Translations under genes and position numbers: made by a program
Notes under the pieces: generated by a model
Told to the model about the DNA's origin: nothing
The model's input: only the letters and a program-made list of their open reading frames with translations
Database searches by the model: none
Shown here: piece after piece, positions 26,366 to 36,222 of the stretch
Layout: every line of letters begins with the position of its first letter
How positions within the stretch are numbered: the stretch's first letter is position 1
From: Kitasatospora purpeofusca
GTDB lineage: Bacteria > Actinomycetota > Actinomycetes > Streptomycetales > Streptomycetaceae
NCBI RefSeq assembly: GCF_000718025.1
Contig: NZ_JODS01000002.1
Span: forward strand, 186,001 to 250,000
Direction: 5' to 3'
Length of the DNA: 64,000 nucleotides

Positions 26366-27463
26366 ATGTCTGATTACATGTGCGCCATGACTGATGTGAT
26401 GAGCACTCAAGGCCAGTTCCCGGGTGCCGCCGGCGAGTCCGAGAGGGCCCGCAGGCTGCGCAGCCTGGGCCTCAACGAGCCCACCGCGGACGAGGCCTTC
26501 GACCGCTTCGCCCACCTGGCCGCCAGCATCACCCGCGCCCCCATCGCGATGGTCAACTTCATCAACGACGAGCGCCAGATGTTCCGGGGGCTCTACATCC
26601 CGCCAAACTCCACCGACGCGGTGGCCGAAGAAGGCTCCTCGTGGGCCGATCGCGGCATCGCCTTCGACCTTCCGACCCGGGAGATGCCGCTGAGTCACGG
26701 CTTCTGCCCCCACGTCGTCGCGCAGCGTTCCCCCCTCGCGCTCGACGACATCCTCGCCTACCCCCGGTTCGCCGGGAACCCGGTCGTCGACGAACTGGGA
26801 GTCCGCGCCTACCTCGGCGCCCCGCTCGTCGACGACACCAACACCGTCATCGGCACCGTCTGCGTGCTCGACCGCGAACCCCGGCAGTGGGGCCGCGAAC
26901 GGCTGCGCGACATCCAGCACCTCGCCGAGGCCCTGCTCTCCGAGATCCGCCTGCGCGACAACCTGCTCGCCCAGCAGCAGGAGATGTTCGCGGCCTTCGA
27001 CGGCTCGCCGTTCCCGATCATGCTCACCGACGGTCCGGGCCAGGAGATCCGCTACGCCAACGCCCAGCACGCCGACACCTTCGGCGCCCCGGCGGCGTAC
27101 GGCGCCGTCGGCCTGGCCTACCCCCAGCTCGGCGCCGCCGGCCTCCAGCAGGCGGTCTCCGAGGCGTACCACACCGGCCGCGCCACCGTCCTCAACGAGG
27201 TGCGGGTCCAGTCCCTGCGCCCCGAGGCCCAGCGCGGGCAGCAGATCTTCAGCTTCACCTGCACCCCGCTGCGCACCGCCCGCACCGGCCAGGTCACCGG
27301 CGTGCTGACGGTCGGCATGGACGTCACCGCGCAGTCCCGCACCGAGGAGGAACTCGGCACGCTCGCGGCCCTCCTGGTGGACCGCCTCCAGCAGAACGGC
27401 ACCACCCCGGTCGGCCGCCCCGGCCTCGGCGCGGGGGAGACCGGCCTCGTCCTGCCGGGCTGA
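26366..27463 (+). CDS. GAF-PAS sensor protein without output domain
   Basis: 365-residue soluble protein. Residues about 20-205 form a GAF domain (APIAMVNFINDERQMFRGLY, LSHGFCPHVVAQRSPLALDD, YLGAPLVDDTNTVIGTVCVL). A linker helix and a PAS domain follow (FAAFDGSPFPIMLTDGPGQE, IRYANAQHADTFG, then a PAC-like TGVLTVGMDVTAQSRTEEEL). No kinase, GGDEF or phosphatase domain follows, so it probably signals through protein contacts, or it is a sensor subunit. Several in-frame ATGs exist (26366, 26378, 26387, 26399); 26366 was kept because AAGG lies 6 bases ahead, but the start is uncertain. Confidence 0.82.
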   Translation: MSDYMCAMTDVMSTQGQFPGAAGESERARRLRSLGLNEPTADEAFDRFAHLAASITRAPIAMVNFINDERQMFRGLYIPPNSTDAVAEEGSSWADRGIAFDLPTREMPLSHGFCPHVVAQRSPLALDDILAYPRFAGNPVVDELGVRAYLGAPLVDDTNTVIGTVCVLDREPRQWGRERLRDIQHLAEALLSEIRLRDNLLAQQQEMFAAFDGSPFPIMLTDGPGQEIRYANAQHADTFGAPAAYGAVGLAYPQLGAAGLQQAVSEAYHTGRATVLNEVRVQSLRPEAQRGQQIFSFTCTPLRTARTGQVTGVLTVGMDVTAQSRTEEELGTLAALLVDRLQQNGTTPVGRPGLGAGETGLVLPG

Positions 27464-27880
27464 GCACCACCGGCCCGGCCCGTCCGGACCGCGTGCGGGT
27501 CACCCCCCGGACCGCGTACGCACCACCGGAGTTCCGTACGGCGCAGCACCGGCCGCCCACCGCGGCGGCACCGCGCCCCGACCATGGCCCAGACAGCCAG
27601 ACAGCCAGACAGCCAGACAGCCAGACCCAGTCCGACCGCCCGACCACGTTTCTCCCACGGCACGACCACGTCCCGACCAGGTCCCTCCCAGGTCCCGAAC
27701 GCGCCCCGACCGCGCGTCGTGGCGGGACCGCAGCGCCGGCCGCCCACCGCGGCGAGCCGTCCCACCGTGGCGGGGCGCCTCTCACCCCCGAGGAGAGGCT
27801 CCCCGCCGCGCTGCTGTCCGGGTGAACCGCCCGCCGCCGCCCCGCCGGACCCGTCCCCGGGGCCGCCGCCGGTGGTAGGC
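27464..27880 (+). other. 417-bp intergenic region with short repeats
   Basis: Between the GAF-PAS gene and the lipase-maturation-factor-like gene. It holds the 8-bp tandem repeat at 27589-27626. An open frame runs through it into the next gene but is low-complexity and has no ribosome binding site, so no separate gene is called. Confidence 0.5.
27589..27626 (+). repeat. 8-bp tandem repeat CCAGACAG, four copies plus a partial
   Basis: Four perfect copies of CCAGACAG followed by a partial copy. It lies in non-coding leader sequence about 250 bases before the next gene. No array structure or function is suggested. Confidence 0.85.
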
Positions 27881-29407
27881 ATGGGCCGCATGCAGTGGTT
27901 CGCCGCCCCCGAGTACTGGCTCAGCAGACTGCTCGTGCAACGGCTGCTGGCCGCCCTCTACCTGATCGCCTTCCTCGCCGCCGCCCGGCAGTTCCGCGCC
28001 CTGATCGGCAGCCGCGGCATGCTCCCGGTGCCCCGCTTCACCGCCCGGGTCCCGTTCCGGCAGGCGCCCGGACTCTTCCACCTCCACTACAGCGACCGCT
28101 TCTTCGCCGCCGTAGCCCTGACCGGCGCCGCGCTCTCCGCCGCCCTCCTCGGCGGCCTCGGCGACGCCGTCCCGCTCGGGGTGTCGATGCTCTGCTGGGC
28201 GGTGCTGTGGGTCCTCTACCTGTCGATCGTCAACGTCGGGCAGACCTGGTACTCGTTCGGGTGGGAATCGTTGCTGCTCGAAGCGGGCTTCCTGGCCACC
28301 TTCCTCGGTAACGCCGACACCGCCCCGCCCGCCCCCGTCCTGTGGCTGCTGCGCTGGCTGGTCTTCCGGGTCGAGTTCGGCGCCGGACTGATCAAACTGC
28401 GCGGCGACAGCTGCTGGCGCGACCTGACCTGCCTGCGCTTCCACCACGAGACCCAGCCGATGCCCGGTCCGCTCAGCTGGTTCTTCCACCACCTGCCCGG
28501 TCCGCTGCACCGCGTCGAGGCGGCCGCCAACCACGTGACCCAACTCCTCGTCCCGGTCTGCCTGCTCCTCCCGCAGCCCGTGGCGACCTTCGCCGCCTGC
28601 GTCGTCGTCGCCACCCAGCTCTGGCTGGTCGCCTCCGGCAACTTCGCCTGGCTCAACTGGCTCACCGTCGCGCTCGCCCTCGCCGCCGTCGACCCGGCCC
28701 GCCTCGGCCTGCCCGTCCACCCGCGCGACTACCCCGCCGCCCCGGTCTGGTTCGAGGCCCTGGCCCTGGCGCTCACCGCCGCCGTGCTCGTCCTGAGCTA
28801 CTGGCCGGTCCGCAACATGGTCTCGCCCCGCCAGGTCATGAACCGTTCCTTCAACCGCCTCCACCTGGTCAACACCTACGGCGCGTTCGGCAGCGTCAGC
28901 CGCACCCGGCAGGAGGTCGTGCTCGAAGGGACGGACGAACCGGTGGTCACCCGGCACACCGTGTGGAAGGAGTACGGCTTCAAGGGCAAACCCGGCGACG
29001 TCCGCCGCCTCCCGCGCCAGTACGCCCCCTACCACCTGCGGCTGGACTGGCTGATGTGGTTCGCCGCGATCTCCACCGGCTACGCCCGGCCGTGGTTCCT
29101 GCCGTTCGTCGCCCGGCTGCTCGTCAACGACCGGGACACCCTGCGCCTGCTCCGGCACAACCCGTTCCCGGACACCCCGCCGACCCACGTCCGGGCGACC
29201 CTCCACCGCTACCGGTTCACCGATTGGCGCGAACTGCGGCAGACCCGCGCCTGGTGGCACCGCACACCGTTGACCGAGTACCTCGCGCCGGTCGACCTCG
29301 CCGCCCTCGCCCGCGCCGGACACCACCCGCCACCGGCACCGGGCACGGCCGATGCGGTCGGTACGGACCCGGACGGCCGGTCCGGGCGTGCCCCGAACGG
29401 GGGATGA
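27881..29407 (+). CDS. Lipase maturation factor (LMF1-like) family membrane protein
   Basis: 508-residue polytopic membrane protein. Landmarks match the lipase maturation factor family: RFTARVPFRQAPGLFHLHYS, FGWESLLLEAGFLATFLG, RWLVFRVEFGAGLIKLRGDS, CWRDLTCLRFHHETQPMPGP, FNRLHLVNTYGAFGSVSRTR, EYGFKGKPGDVRRLPRQYAP, YHLRLDWLMWFAAIS. About eight hydrophobic segments are visible before a C-terminal soluble domain. In vertebrates the family folds secreted lipases in the ER; the bacterial role is unknown. ATG 27881 is used (a second ATG is at 27890); the ribosome binding site is weak. The C-terminal 40 residues are a Pro/Gly/Asp-rich tail. Confidence 0.9.
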   Translation: MGRMQWFAAPEYWLSRLLVQRLLAALYLIAFLAAARQFRALIGSRGMLPVPRFTARVPFRQAPGLFHLHYSDRFFAAVALTGAALSAALLGGLGDAVPLGVSMLCWAVLWVLYLSIVNVGQTWYSFGWESLLLEAGFLATFLGNADTAPPAPVLWLLRWLVFRVEFGAGLIKLRGDSCWRDLTCLRFHHETQPMPGPLSWFFHHLPGPLHRVEAAANHVTQLLVPVCLLLPQPVATFAACVVVATQLWLVASGNFAWLNWLTVALALAAVDPARLGLPVHPRDYPAAPVWFEALALALTAAVLVLSYWPVRNMVSPRQVMNRSFNRLHLVNTYGAFGSVSRTRQEVVLEGTDEPVVTRHTVWKEYGFKGKPGDVRRLPRQYAPYHLRLDWLMWFAAISTGYARPWFLPFVARLLVNDRDTLRLLRHNPFPDTPPTHVRATLHRYRFTDWRELRQTRAWWHRTPLTEYLAPVDLAALARAGHHPPPAPGTADAVGTDPDGRSGRAPNGG

Positions 29408-31388
29408 CCGGGTGACGACCGCTGACGCGGACCACCCGACCGGCCCTCCCCGGTGGCGCCCGGCCGGGCGCTGTGGCACGCCACACCGCCCCGAGGAGCG
29501 GTGGGTGCGTGCATGGCTCGAACGGGCACCCGTATTCTTGGCCTCCGACCGGCAGCCCTACCGCGCGCCCCCTCAGCCCCACCCGCCGGGGCCGCACCGC
29601 GCACCCGGACCGCCGCCCCCTCGCCGCCAGCCCACGCCCCCGCCGCAGCCGCCCAGAACCGGACCTCACATGACAGTGCTTCACTCCCGCAACGCCGACG
29701 CGGCCGACGCAGCCGGCTCCGCAGACGTCAAGGACACCACGGCCGCCACGGACACCGCGGCCGCCGCGACCACCACCGACACCGACCTCCGCGAGGAACT
29801 CGGCCGCTACGCCGAACTCGGTGCCTTCACCCTCACCTCTGACACCCACCCCTGGCACGCGGCCCTGGACACCGTCGCCACTCCCGAGGACGCGCGCGCC
29901 GCGTCCACCGTCCTCGCCGAACTGCGCGGACACGACCTCCAGCAGGTCTGGGACGACGTCACCGCGCTCGCCGCCGATGTCAAGATCGACGCGCCGGACA
30001 CCGTCGGCAAGACCGCTGTACTCGTCGAGATGCTCCAGCTCCTGCGCCGCACCTCGACCGTGCTCGCCCCGGCCGCGTACGACGCCGACCTCGACTCCCT
30101 GATCGCCGCCACCGCCGACCGGACCTGGCGGCGCGAGCGCGGCGTCAAGCTGTCCTGGCTGCGCGGCCGCTCGCTGCGCAAGCAGGCCGCGGCCCTCGCC
30201 GTCACCACCGGCCGCCCCCGCGGCCAGGACCTGCACGAGGCACTCGCCTCCGCCGCGGTCGAGCGCCGGGCCTGGGCCGCCCTCGCGCCCGCCGGCACGC
30301 TGCCCACCGCGCCGTCCGACGCCGCCCTCGCCCACCGCACGGCGCAGGCCTTCGAGGCCATCAACACCGGGGTGCGCGAACTCGCCCGCCTGCTGCCCGG
30401 CCAGGACCTCGACGGGCTGTCCTTCCCGGACCTCGTCGACCTGGTCGACCGCCTCGCCGCCGACGAGGGCACCCTCTACCGCCTGCCCACCGTGCGCGGC
30501 CTGCGCACCACCCTGGAGGACGCCGGCCTCGGCGAGCTCCTCACCGAGCTGGCCGCCGCCCGCGCGGACCGCCGCGCCGCCGAGGCCGCCTACGGTGCCC
30601 GCCAGGCCCTCGCGGGCGGGCAGCGGGACGGTCTGGTGTCGCTGGCCGCCGAGGAGGCGGCCGACACTGCGGTCGACGTGACGGCTGACGTAGCGGCCGA
30701 CGTGACGGGTACGGAGGAGACCGAGGCGGTCGCCGACGTGGCCGCCGAGACCGAGACCGAGATCGAGACCGAGGCTGAGGCTGAGGCTGAGGCTGAGGCT
30801 GAGGTCGCGGCCGAGGTGGAGACCGACGCCCCGGAGGCCGAGGCCGTCACCGCCGAGCCCGTGACCGAGGCGGACAGCCCGGAGGCCGAGGCCCCGGCCG
30901 AGGAGCAGCCGCTGGTCGTCACCCTCCCGGCCCCTTCGCCCGCCGCCGACGACCTGGTCGGCACCACCCCGGCCCCGCCGGTCCAGCCCTCCGCCCCGGA
31001 GGCGGAGACCATCGCCGCCACCGAGGTCGAGGCAGAGGTCGTGGCCGAGGTGGAGCCGGAGCCCGTGGCCGAGGTCGAGGCCGTTGTCGAGCCCGCGCTC
31101 GTTGTCGAGCCCGAGCTTGCGGTCGAGGTCGCGCCGGAGGCCGAGGCCGAGGTCGAGGCTGAGCCGATCGTGGCGGAGGAGACCCCCGAGCCGGTCGCCG
31201 AGGTCGAGCCCGAGGTCGATGCTGTCGCCGAGACCACGGTCGAGGTCGAGGAGGAGCCCGTCACGGAGGCTCCCGCCGAGGTCGAGCCGGTTGCCGAAGC
31301 CCGGGCCGTCACCGAGCCGACCGTCACCACCGAGGTCGTGGCCGAGGAGCCGGTCGAGCCGGTTGTCGAGGCCGTGGACGAGGCTCCG

Positions 31389-31478
31389 GTCGCGGAGGTC
31401 GCGGAGGTCGCGGAGGTCGCGGAGGTCGCGGAGGTCGCGGAGGTCGCGGAGGTCGCGGAGGTCGCGGAGGTCGCGGAG
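31389..31478 (+). repeat. 9-bp tandem repeat GTCGCGGAG, ten copies
   Basis: Ten perfect copies encoding Val-Ala-Glu, followed by a damaged eleventh copy (GTCCGAG, two bases short) that shifts the reading frame of the host gene. Confidence 0.95.
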
Positions 31479-31653
31479 GTCCGAGGCGCCCGCACCCGCC
31501 GAGGTCGAGGTCGAGGCAGTCGTCACCGAGACGGAGGCTGTCGAGCCCGAGACCGTCGAGGCAGTCGTCACCGAGCCCGAGGCCGTCGAGAGCGAGCCCG
31601 CCGCCGAGGCCGAGCCGGTTGCCGAGGCGCCGGCCGTCGTCGAGGAGCCTGCT

Positions 31654-31705
<52 letters not shown>

Positions 31706-31955
31706 CCGCGTTCCCGGCGAAGCCGGAGTTCACGCCGGGTCGGCCGGTGACCGCCTACTCGGCGGAGGAGCTGCTCGCGGTCGTGCGCTGGATCGACGCG
31801 GACGGCGTCGGACGGAGTGACGAGGAGCTGCTCCGCGCGGCGATGAAGGAGCTGGGCTTCGCCCGACTCGGCCCGCGCATCAAGGAGGCGCTGGGCGCCG
31901 CCGTCACCGCCGCCCGCGCCTGACCCAGGTCGCACGGCAGCACCCGCAACACCAC

Positions 31956-32001
31956 CACGGCCCCGGAGGCACGGTCCACGAACCGCGCCCCCGGGGCCGT
32001 G
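31956..32001. terminator. Terminator between convergent genes
   Basis: Perfect 11-bp inverted repeat (31956-31966 with 31991-32001) around a 24-nt loop, in the 101-nt gap between the acidic repeat gene and the convergent metal-receptor gene. Confidence 0.6.
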
Positions 32002-32024
32002 TCGTCGTTGCCGCCCGTCCCGGT

Positions 32025-32885
32025 CTACCCCTCCCCGGCGGGCCGGGCCCGGCGCAGCTGCTCCGCCAGGACCGTCGGGGCCTCCACCAGTGACGGCCCG
32101 TACCAGGTGAGGTGGCGTCCGCTCACCAGCGCGGCCGGGATGCCCGGGAAGGCTTCCGGGCCGTCCTCGGCGGTGAACCGGTAGGGCTCGTCGGGCAGGA
32201 CGACCAGGTCGGGGCGGCCGGCGAGCAGCTCCGGCAGCGGGACGGCGGGGTAGCGTTCCGGCCGGGCCGGGTCCTCGGCGTGCGGGAGGGTCAGGCCGAG
32301 GCGGCGCAGCAGGTCGCCGGCGAAGGTGTCGTGGCCCAGCACCATCCACGGGCGGCGCCAGATCGGCACGACCGCCCGGCGGGCGGGGCCGGGCAGCGGC
32401 CGGACCCCGGCCCAGGCGGCCTCGGCGGCGTCCAGCCAGGCGGGGCGGGGCAGACCGCAGCCGACGGTGAGCAGCCGGTCCAGGGAGTGGAACGCCTGGT
32501 CGAGGGTGCGGATGTCGGTGACCCAGACCGGCAGTCCGGCCGCCCGCAGCGCGTCCAGGTCGGGCCTGCGGTTCTCCTCGTCGTTGGCGATCACGAGGTC
32601 CGGGGCGAGGGCGGCGATCCGGGCCGGGTCGGGGTTCTTGGTGCCGCCGATCCGGTGGACGGCCAGGTCGGCCGGGTGGCTGCACCAGTCGGTGACGCCG
32701 GCCAGCAGTCCGGGCGCGGTGGCGGCCACGGCCTCGGTGAGCGAGGGCACCAGCGACACCACCCGCCGCACCGGCCCGACGCCACCACCCGCTCCGGACA
32801 GCGGCACGACCAGCCCGAGATCGTCGACCGCCGGACGGCCCGCCGCACCGCCCCCCGGCGCCCCACCCGTGGAAAGGAAACTCAC
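32025..32885 (-). CDS. Helical-backbone metal receptor, BtuF-like, without signal peptide
   Basis: 286-residue protein with the periplasmic-binding-protein type 2 core: RRVVSLVPSLTEAVAATAPG, LLAGVTDWCSHPADL, RIGGTKNPDPARIAALAPDL, VIANDEENR. BtuF-like members bind corrinoids or other metal chelates, but this one has neither signal peptide nor lipobox, so it appears cytoplasmic. Many actinobacteria carry such leaderless copies of unknown role. The start is GTG 32885 with a weak AGGG upstream. It is divergent from the lipoprotein receptor gene of a metal-chelate importer, so a functional link through the shared 131-nt promoter region is likely. Confidence 0.8.
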   Translation of the reverse strand: MSFLSTGGAPGGGAAGRPAVDDLGLVVPLSGAGGGVGPVRRVVSLVPSLTEAVAATAPGLLAGVTDWCSHPADLAVHRIGGTKNPDPARIAALAPDLVIANDEENRRPDLDALRAAGLPVWVTDIRTLDQAFHSLDRLLTVGCGLPRPAWLDAAEAAWAGVRPLPGPARRAVVPIWRRPWMVLGHDTFAGDLLRRLGLTLPHAEDPARPERYPAVPLPELLAGRPDLVVLPDEPYRFTAEDGPEAFPGIPAALVSGRHLTWYGPSLVEAPTVLAEQLRRARPAGEG

Positions 32886-33016
32886 CGCGCAACCCTAACC
32901 GCCCTCCAGTGGCCGGGAGGGCAAAGTTCCGGGAACCGGCAGGGCACAGCGGCCGACTACCTGGTCCGGGTTCACAGGACGAACCCGAGCACGACCATTG
33001 ACCAGGAGAGTTACTG

Positions 33017-34108
33017 ATGCGCCCTCGCGTCTTCTGCGGTATCGCGGCAGCCGTCGCCCTGTTCGCCACGGGCTGTTCCAGCGGCGGTGACGGGAGCGGC
33101 GACACCACGAACGGCGGCGGGAGCGCACAGGCGTCCGCCGCCGGCGCGTTTCCGGTGAAGGTGGCGGACTGCGCGGGCAAGGAGACGACGGTCGCCCGGG
33201 CACCGCGGCGGATCGTCACCACCGACGCGGCCGGCCTGGAGATGCTGCTGCAGCTCGGGGCCGGGGACCGGGTCATCGGGACGGGCTTCCCGCCCGGGAA
33301 GGGCAGTCTGCCGGCGGCCGTGGCCGAGCAGGGCGCCAAGGTGCCGGTGCTCGGTGACACCCTGATCCCCAAGGAGAAGCTGCTGGGTTCCGGCGCGGAC
33401 CTCTACGTGGACACCTTCGGGCCGATGCCGATGATGGGCGCCGCGGGTGCCGGTCCGACCGAGGAGGAGCTCAAGGCGGTCGGCATGCAGCACGTGCTGC
33501 TGCTCTCCACGGCCTGCGCGAGCGGTCCGAAGGCCGCGGCCGGCCCGCGCACCGATCTGACCGGGGTGGCGGAGGACGTGCGCCGGCTGGGCGCGGTCAC
33601 CGGGACGGCGGCCCGCGCCGAGGAACTGGTCGCCGCGATGGACAAGCAGATCAATGAGGTCAAGAACGCCACCGCGGCCGTACCGGAGGCGCAGCGTCCC
33701 GGGTACTTCCTCTTCGACTTCGACGCCGGTACAAAGCAACCGATGGCCGTCTGCGGCAAGCAGATCGCCAACGCGGTGATCACCCTGGCCGGCGCGCGCA
33801 ACGTGTTCTCCGACTGCGACGCCGACTTCCGGCCCGTCTCCTGGGAGGACGTGGTGGCGAAGAACCCGGACTGGATCCAGCTCGCCGTGCGCAACCGGGG
33901 CAGCGAGGACGCCAACCGCAAGGCCTTCGACGAGGCCGAGGCGTTCCTCAAGGGCTTCCCGGCGACGCAGGGGCTCAAGGCCGTGCAGGAGGGGCACTTC
34001 CTGCGGATCGGCTCCGAGGTCACCACGATCGCCGGGATCCGCAACGCCGACACCGTGCGGCAGATCGCCGCGACCGTCCACCCGACGCTCGTCAAGAACG
34101 GGCAGTAG
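33017..34108 (+). CDS. Metal-chelate ABC transporter substrate-binding lipoprotein
   Basis: 363-residue secreted lipoprotein with signal peptide and lipobox ATGC (Cys 20), a Gly/Ser tether, then a binding-protein fold of the siderophore/corrinoid class (APRRIVTTDAAGLEMLLQLG, VIGTGFPPGKG, RPVSWEDVVAKNPDWIQLAV). Unlike the receptor at 2950 it carries extra cysteines (ADCAGKET, LLSTACASGP, MAVCGKQ, VFSDCDADF) that may pair as disulphides. AGGAG precedes the ATG. It is the first gene of a three-gene importer operon, and no iron box is visible upstream. Confidence 0.9.
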   Translation: MRPRVFCGIAAAVALFATGCSSGGDGSGDTTNGGGSAQASAAGAFPVKVADCAGKETTVARAPRRIVTTDAAGLEMLLQLGAGDRVIGTGFPPGKGSLPAAVAEQGAKVPVLGDTLIPKEKLLGSGADLYVDTFGPMPMMGAAGAGPTEEELKAVGMQHVLLLSTACASGPKAAAGPRTDLTGVAEDVRRLGAVTGTAARAEELVAAMDKQINEVKNATAAVPEAQRPGYFLFDFDAGTKQPMAVCGKQIANAVITLAGARNVFSDCDADFRPVSWEDVVAKNPDWIQLAVRNRGSEDANRKAFDEAEAFLKGFPATQGLKAVQEGHFLRIGSEVTTIAGIRNADTVRQIAATVHPTLVKNGQ

Positions 34109-34111
34109 GCC

Positions 34112-35266
34112 GTGGCCCGCGCCGCCACCACCACGGACGCCACGGAGGCCGTCCCCGACACCGGCACGGACGCGTACACCGACGCCGACCCGGCCGCCGC
34201 CGGGCCCGGGCGCCGGGGGCGGGGCCGGGCGCTGCGCCCCGGGCCGCTCGCCGCGCTGCTCACCGCCGCGCTGCTGGTCGCGCTGACCGCCGCGGTCTCG
34301 CTCGGCTCGGTGGACATCCCGCCCGGCGAGGTGTGGTCGGTGGTCGGCCGGCGGCTCACCGGGCAGCACCCGGCGCCCGGCACCCGCGACCTCATCGTCT
34401 GGCAGCTGCGCGTCCCGCGCGCGCTGCTGGCGGCGGCGGTCGGGGCCGGGCTCGGCCTGGTCGGCACGGCGGTGCAGGCCCTGGTCCGCAATCCGCTCGC
34501 CGACCCGTACCTGCTCGGCATCTCCTCGGGTGCCTCGCTCGGGGCCGTGGGCGTGATCGTGCTCGGCACCGGCATGGGCCTGTCGCTGACCGTCGGCGGG
34601 ATCGCCGGACTGACCGTGTCGGTGGCGGCGTTCCTCGGCGCGCTCGCCGCGTTCTCCCTGGTGTGGCTGCTGGCCCGGCGCGGCGGCGGCTTCTCCCCGC
34701 TGCGCCTGGTGCTGGCGGGTATCGGCATCGGCCAGTTCCTCACCGGCCTGACCAGCTATCTGGTGCTCCAGACCGGCGACGAGCAGCAGACCAGGGGCGT
34801 GCTGTTCTGGCTGATGGGCAGCCTCAGCGGCGCGACCTGGGGACAGCTCGCCGTCCCCGCCGCCGCCGTGGTCCTGGGGCTGGTGCTGCTCCAGGGCCGC
34901 GCCCGGGGGCTGAACGCGATGCTGATGGGCGACGAGACGGCGGCCGGCCTCGGGGTCGACGTGGTCCGGCTGCGCCGTGAGATCTTCGCCGTCACCAGTG
35001 TGCTCACCGGGGTGCTGGTCGCCGTCTCCGGTGCGATCGGCTTCGTCGGCCTGATGGTGCCGCACGTGTGTCGGCTGCTGGTCGGGGGCGACCACCGGCG
35101 GCTGCTGCCGCTGTCGGCCCTCACCGGCGCCGTCCTGCTGGTCGTCGTCGACCTGATCGCCCGGGTCGCGCTCGACGGCCAGGAGGTGCCGATCGGCGTG
35201 GTCACCGCGCTGCTCGGCGCGCCCACCCTGCTCTACCTGCTGGACCGACGACTGGAGCGGAATTGA
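34112..35266 (+). CDS. FecCD-type metal-chelate permease
   Basis: 384-residue single-domain permease with the BtuC/FecCD signature: VWQLRVPRALLAAAVGAGLG, NPLADPYLLGISSGASLGAV, GEQTRGVLFWLMGS-like (DEQQTRGVLFWLMGSLSG), GFVGLMVPHVCRLLVGGDHR, and GQEVPIGVVTALLGAPTLLY. About ten membrane segments are visible after a 45-residue polar N-terminus. GTG 34112 starts 3 bases after the receptor stop, and its stop overlaps the ATPase start, so the three genes form one operon. It acts with 33017 and 35263 to import a metal chelate of unknown nature. Confidence 0.93.
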   Translation: MARAATTTDATEAVPDTGTDAYTDADPAAAGPGRRGRGRALRPGPLAALLTAALLVALTAAVSLGSVDIPPGEVWSVVGRRLTGQHPAPGTRDLIVWQLRVPRALLAAAVGAGLGLVGTAVQALVRNPLADPYLLGISSGASLGAVGVIVLGTGMGLSLTVGGIAGLTVSVAAFLGALAAFSLVWLLARRGGGFSPLRLVLAGIGIGQFLTGLTSYLVLQTGDEQQTRGVLFWLMGSLSGATWGQLAVPAAAVVLGLVLLQGRARGLNAMLMGDETAAGLGVDVVRLRREIFAVTSVLTGVLVAVSGAIGFVGLMVPHVCRLLVGGDHRRLLPLSALTGAVLLVVVDLIARVALDGQEVPIGVVTALLGAPTLLYLLDRRLERN

Positions 35267-36222
35267 GAATCGCCGTCGAAGACCTGAGTGTCTCCCTCGC
35301 CGGGCGGACCGTGGTGGCCGGTGTCCACCTGGTCGCCAAGGAGGGCGAGATCGCCGGCCTGGTCGGTCCCAACGGCAGCGGCAAGTCCAGTCTGCTGCGC
35401 ACCGTCTACCGGCATCTGCGGCCGAGTGCCGGGCGGGTGCTGCTGGCCGGGCGGGAGTTGTCGGAGCTGAGTCCGGCGCAGTCGGCCCGGCACATCGGGG
35501 CGCTGCCCCAGGAGCGCGGCGGCGACTTCGAGTTGACCGTGCGCGAGGTGGTCGCGATGGGCCGGACCCCGTACAAGCGGGCGTTCGCCAAGGACGACGC
35601 CGAGGACCACCGGCTGGTGGCCGAGGCGCTGACCCGGGTCGGCATGGCGCACGCGCCGGACCGGGGGTTCGCCCAGCTCTCCGGCGGGGAGCGGCAACGG
35701 GTGCTGCTGGCGCGGGCGTTGGCGCAGCAGCCGGACGTCCTGGTGCTGGACGAGCCGACCAACCACCTGGACGTCCGGCACCAGGTGGAGCTGCTGGCGC
35801 TGCTGCGGGAGCAGCGCCGGACCACCCTGGTCGCGCTGCACGACCTGAACGCGGCGGCCTCGGTGTGCGACCGGCTGCATGTGCTGCACCGGGGCACGCT
35901 GGTCGCCTCCGGGGAGCCGCGGGAGGTGCTGACCGCCGAGCTGCTCGCCGAGGTGTTCGGGGTGCGGGCGGCGGTGATCGAACACCCGCTCACGGGGGAC
36001 CCGTTGATCGCGTTCGACCACCGTGCGCCGGTCGGCGCGCCGGACCCGGGGGTGCCGGGTCCGGTCGCGCCGCCGTCGGGCAGGGGGGCGGGGGGTGCCG
36101 CGGGTACGAGGGCAGGCGTGATCGCCCCGCCCCCGGTGGTACCGGTCACCGAAGTCACCGGAGTCACCGTCCCCGCCGGTCTCCCCGCCCCGGCCTCCGT
36201 CGAACGTCAGGAGGTCTCGTAG
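35263..36222 (+). CDS. Metal-chelate ABC transporter ATPase
   Basis: 319-residue ATPase: Walker A GPNGSGKSS, Q-loop in LPQERGG, signature LSGGERQRVLLARAL, Walker B DVLVLDEPTNHLD, H-loop ALHDLNAAA. The family body ends near residue 250; about 65 further residues are a Pro/Gly/Val tail. The TTG at 35263 overlaps the permease stop (TTGA) and has GGAG ahead, which fixes it as the start. Its last 16 bases overlap the 3' end of the convergent isocyanide synthase gene, an unusual arrangement. Confidence 0.92.
   Translation: MRIAVEDLSVSLAGRTVVAGVHLVAKEGEIAGLVGPNGSGKSSLLRTVYRHLRPSAGRVLLAGRELSELSPAQSARHIGALPQERGGDFELTVREVVAMGRTPYKRAFAKDDAEDHRLVAEALTRVGMAHAPDRGFAQLSGGERQRVLLARALAQQPDVLVLDEPTNHLDVRHQVELLALLREQRRTTLVALHDLNAAASVCDRLHVLHRGTLVASGEPREVLTAELLAEVFGVRAAVIEHPLTGDPLIAFDHRAPVGAPDPGVPGPVAPPSGRGAGGAAGTRAGVIAPPPVVPVTEVTGVTVPAGLPAPASVERQEVS

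Noticed and set aside
27589..27626. Short regular repeats as a CRISPR-like array
   Set aside because: The 8-bp units are directly adjacent with no spacers; this is a simple tandem repeat.
31389..31478. Phase variation by repeat-number change in the acidic protein gene
   Set aside because: The unit is 9 bp, so gain or loss of whole copies keeps the frame; the break comes from a two-base loss in the last copy.
32886..33016. Possible cobalamin riboswitch upstream of the metal-chelate importer
   Set aside because: The 131-nt region is too short for a full B12 element and lacks a recognisable B12 box in the right order.
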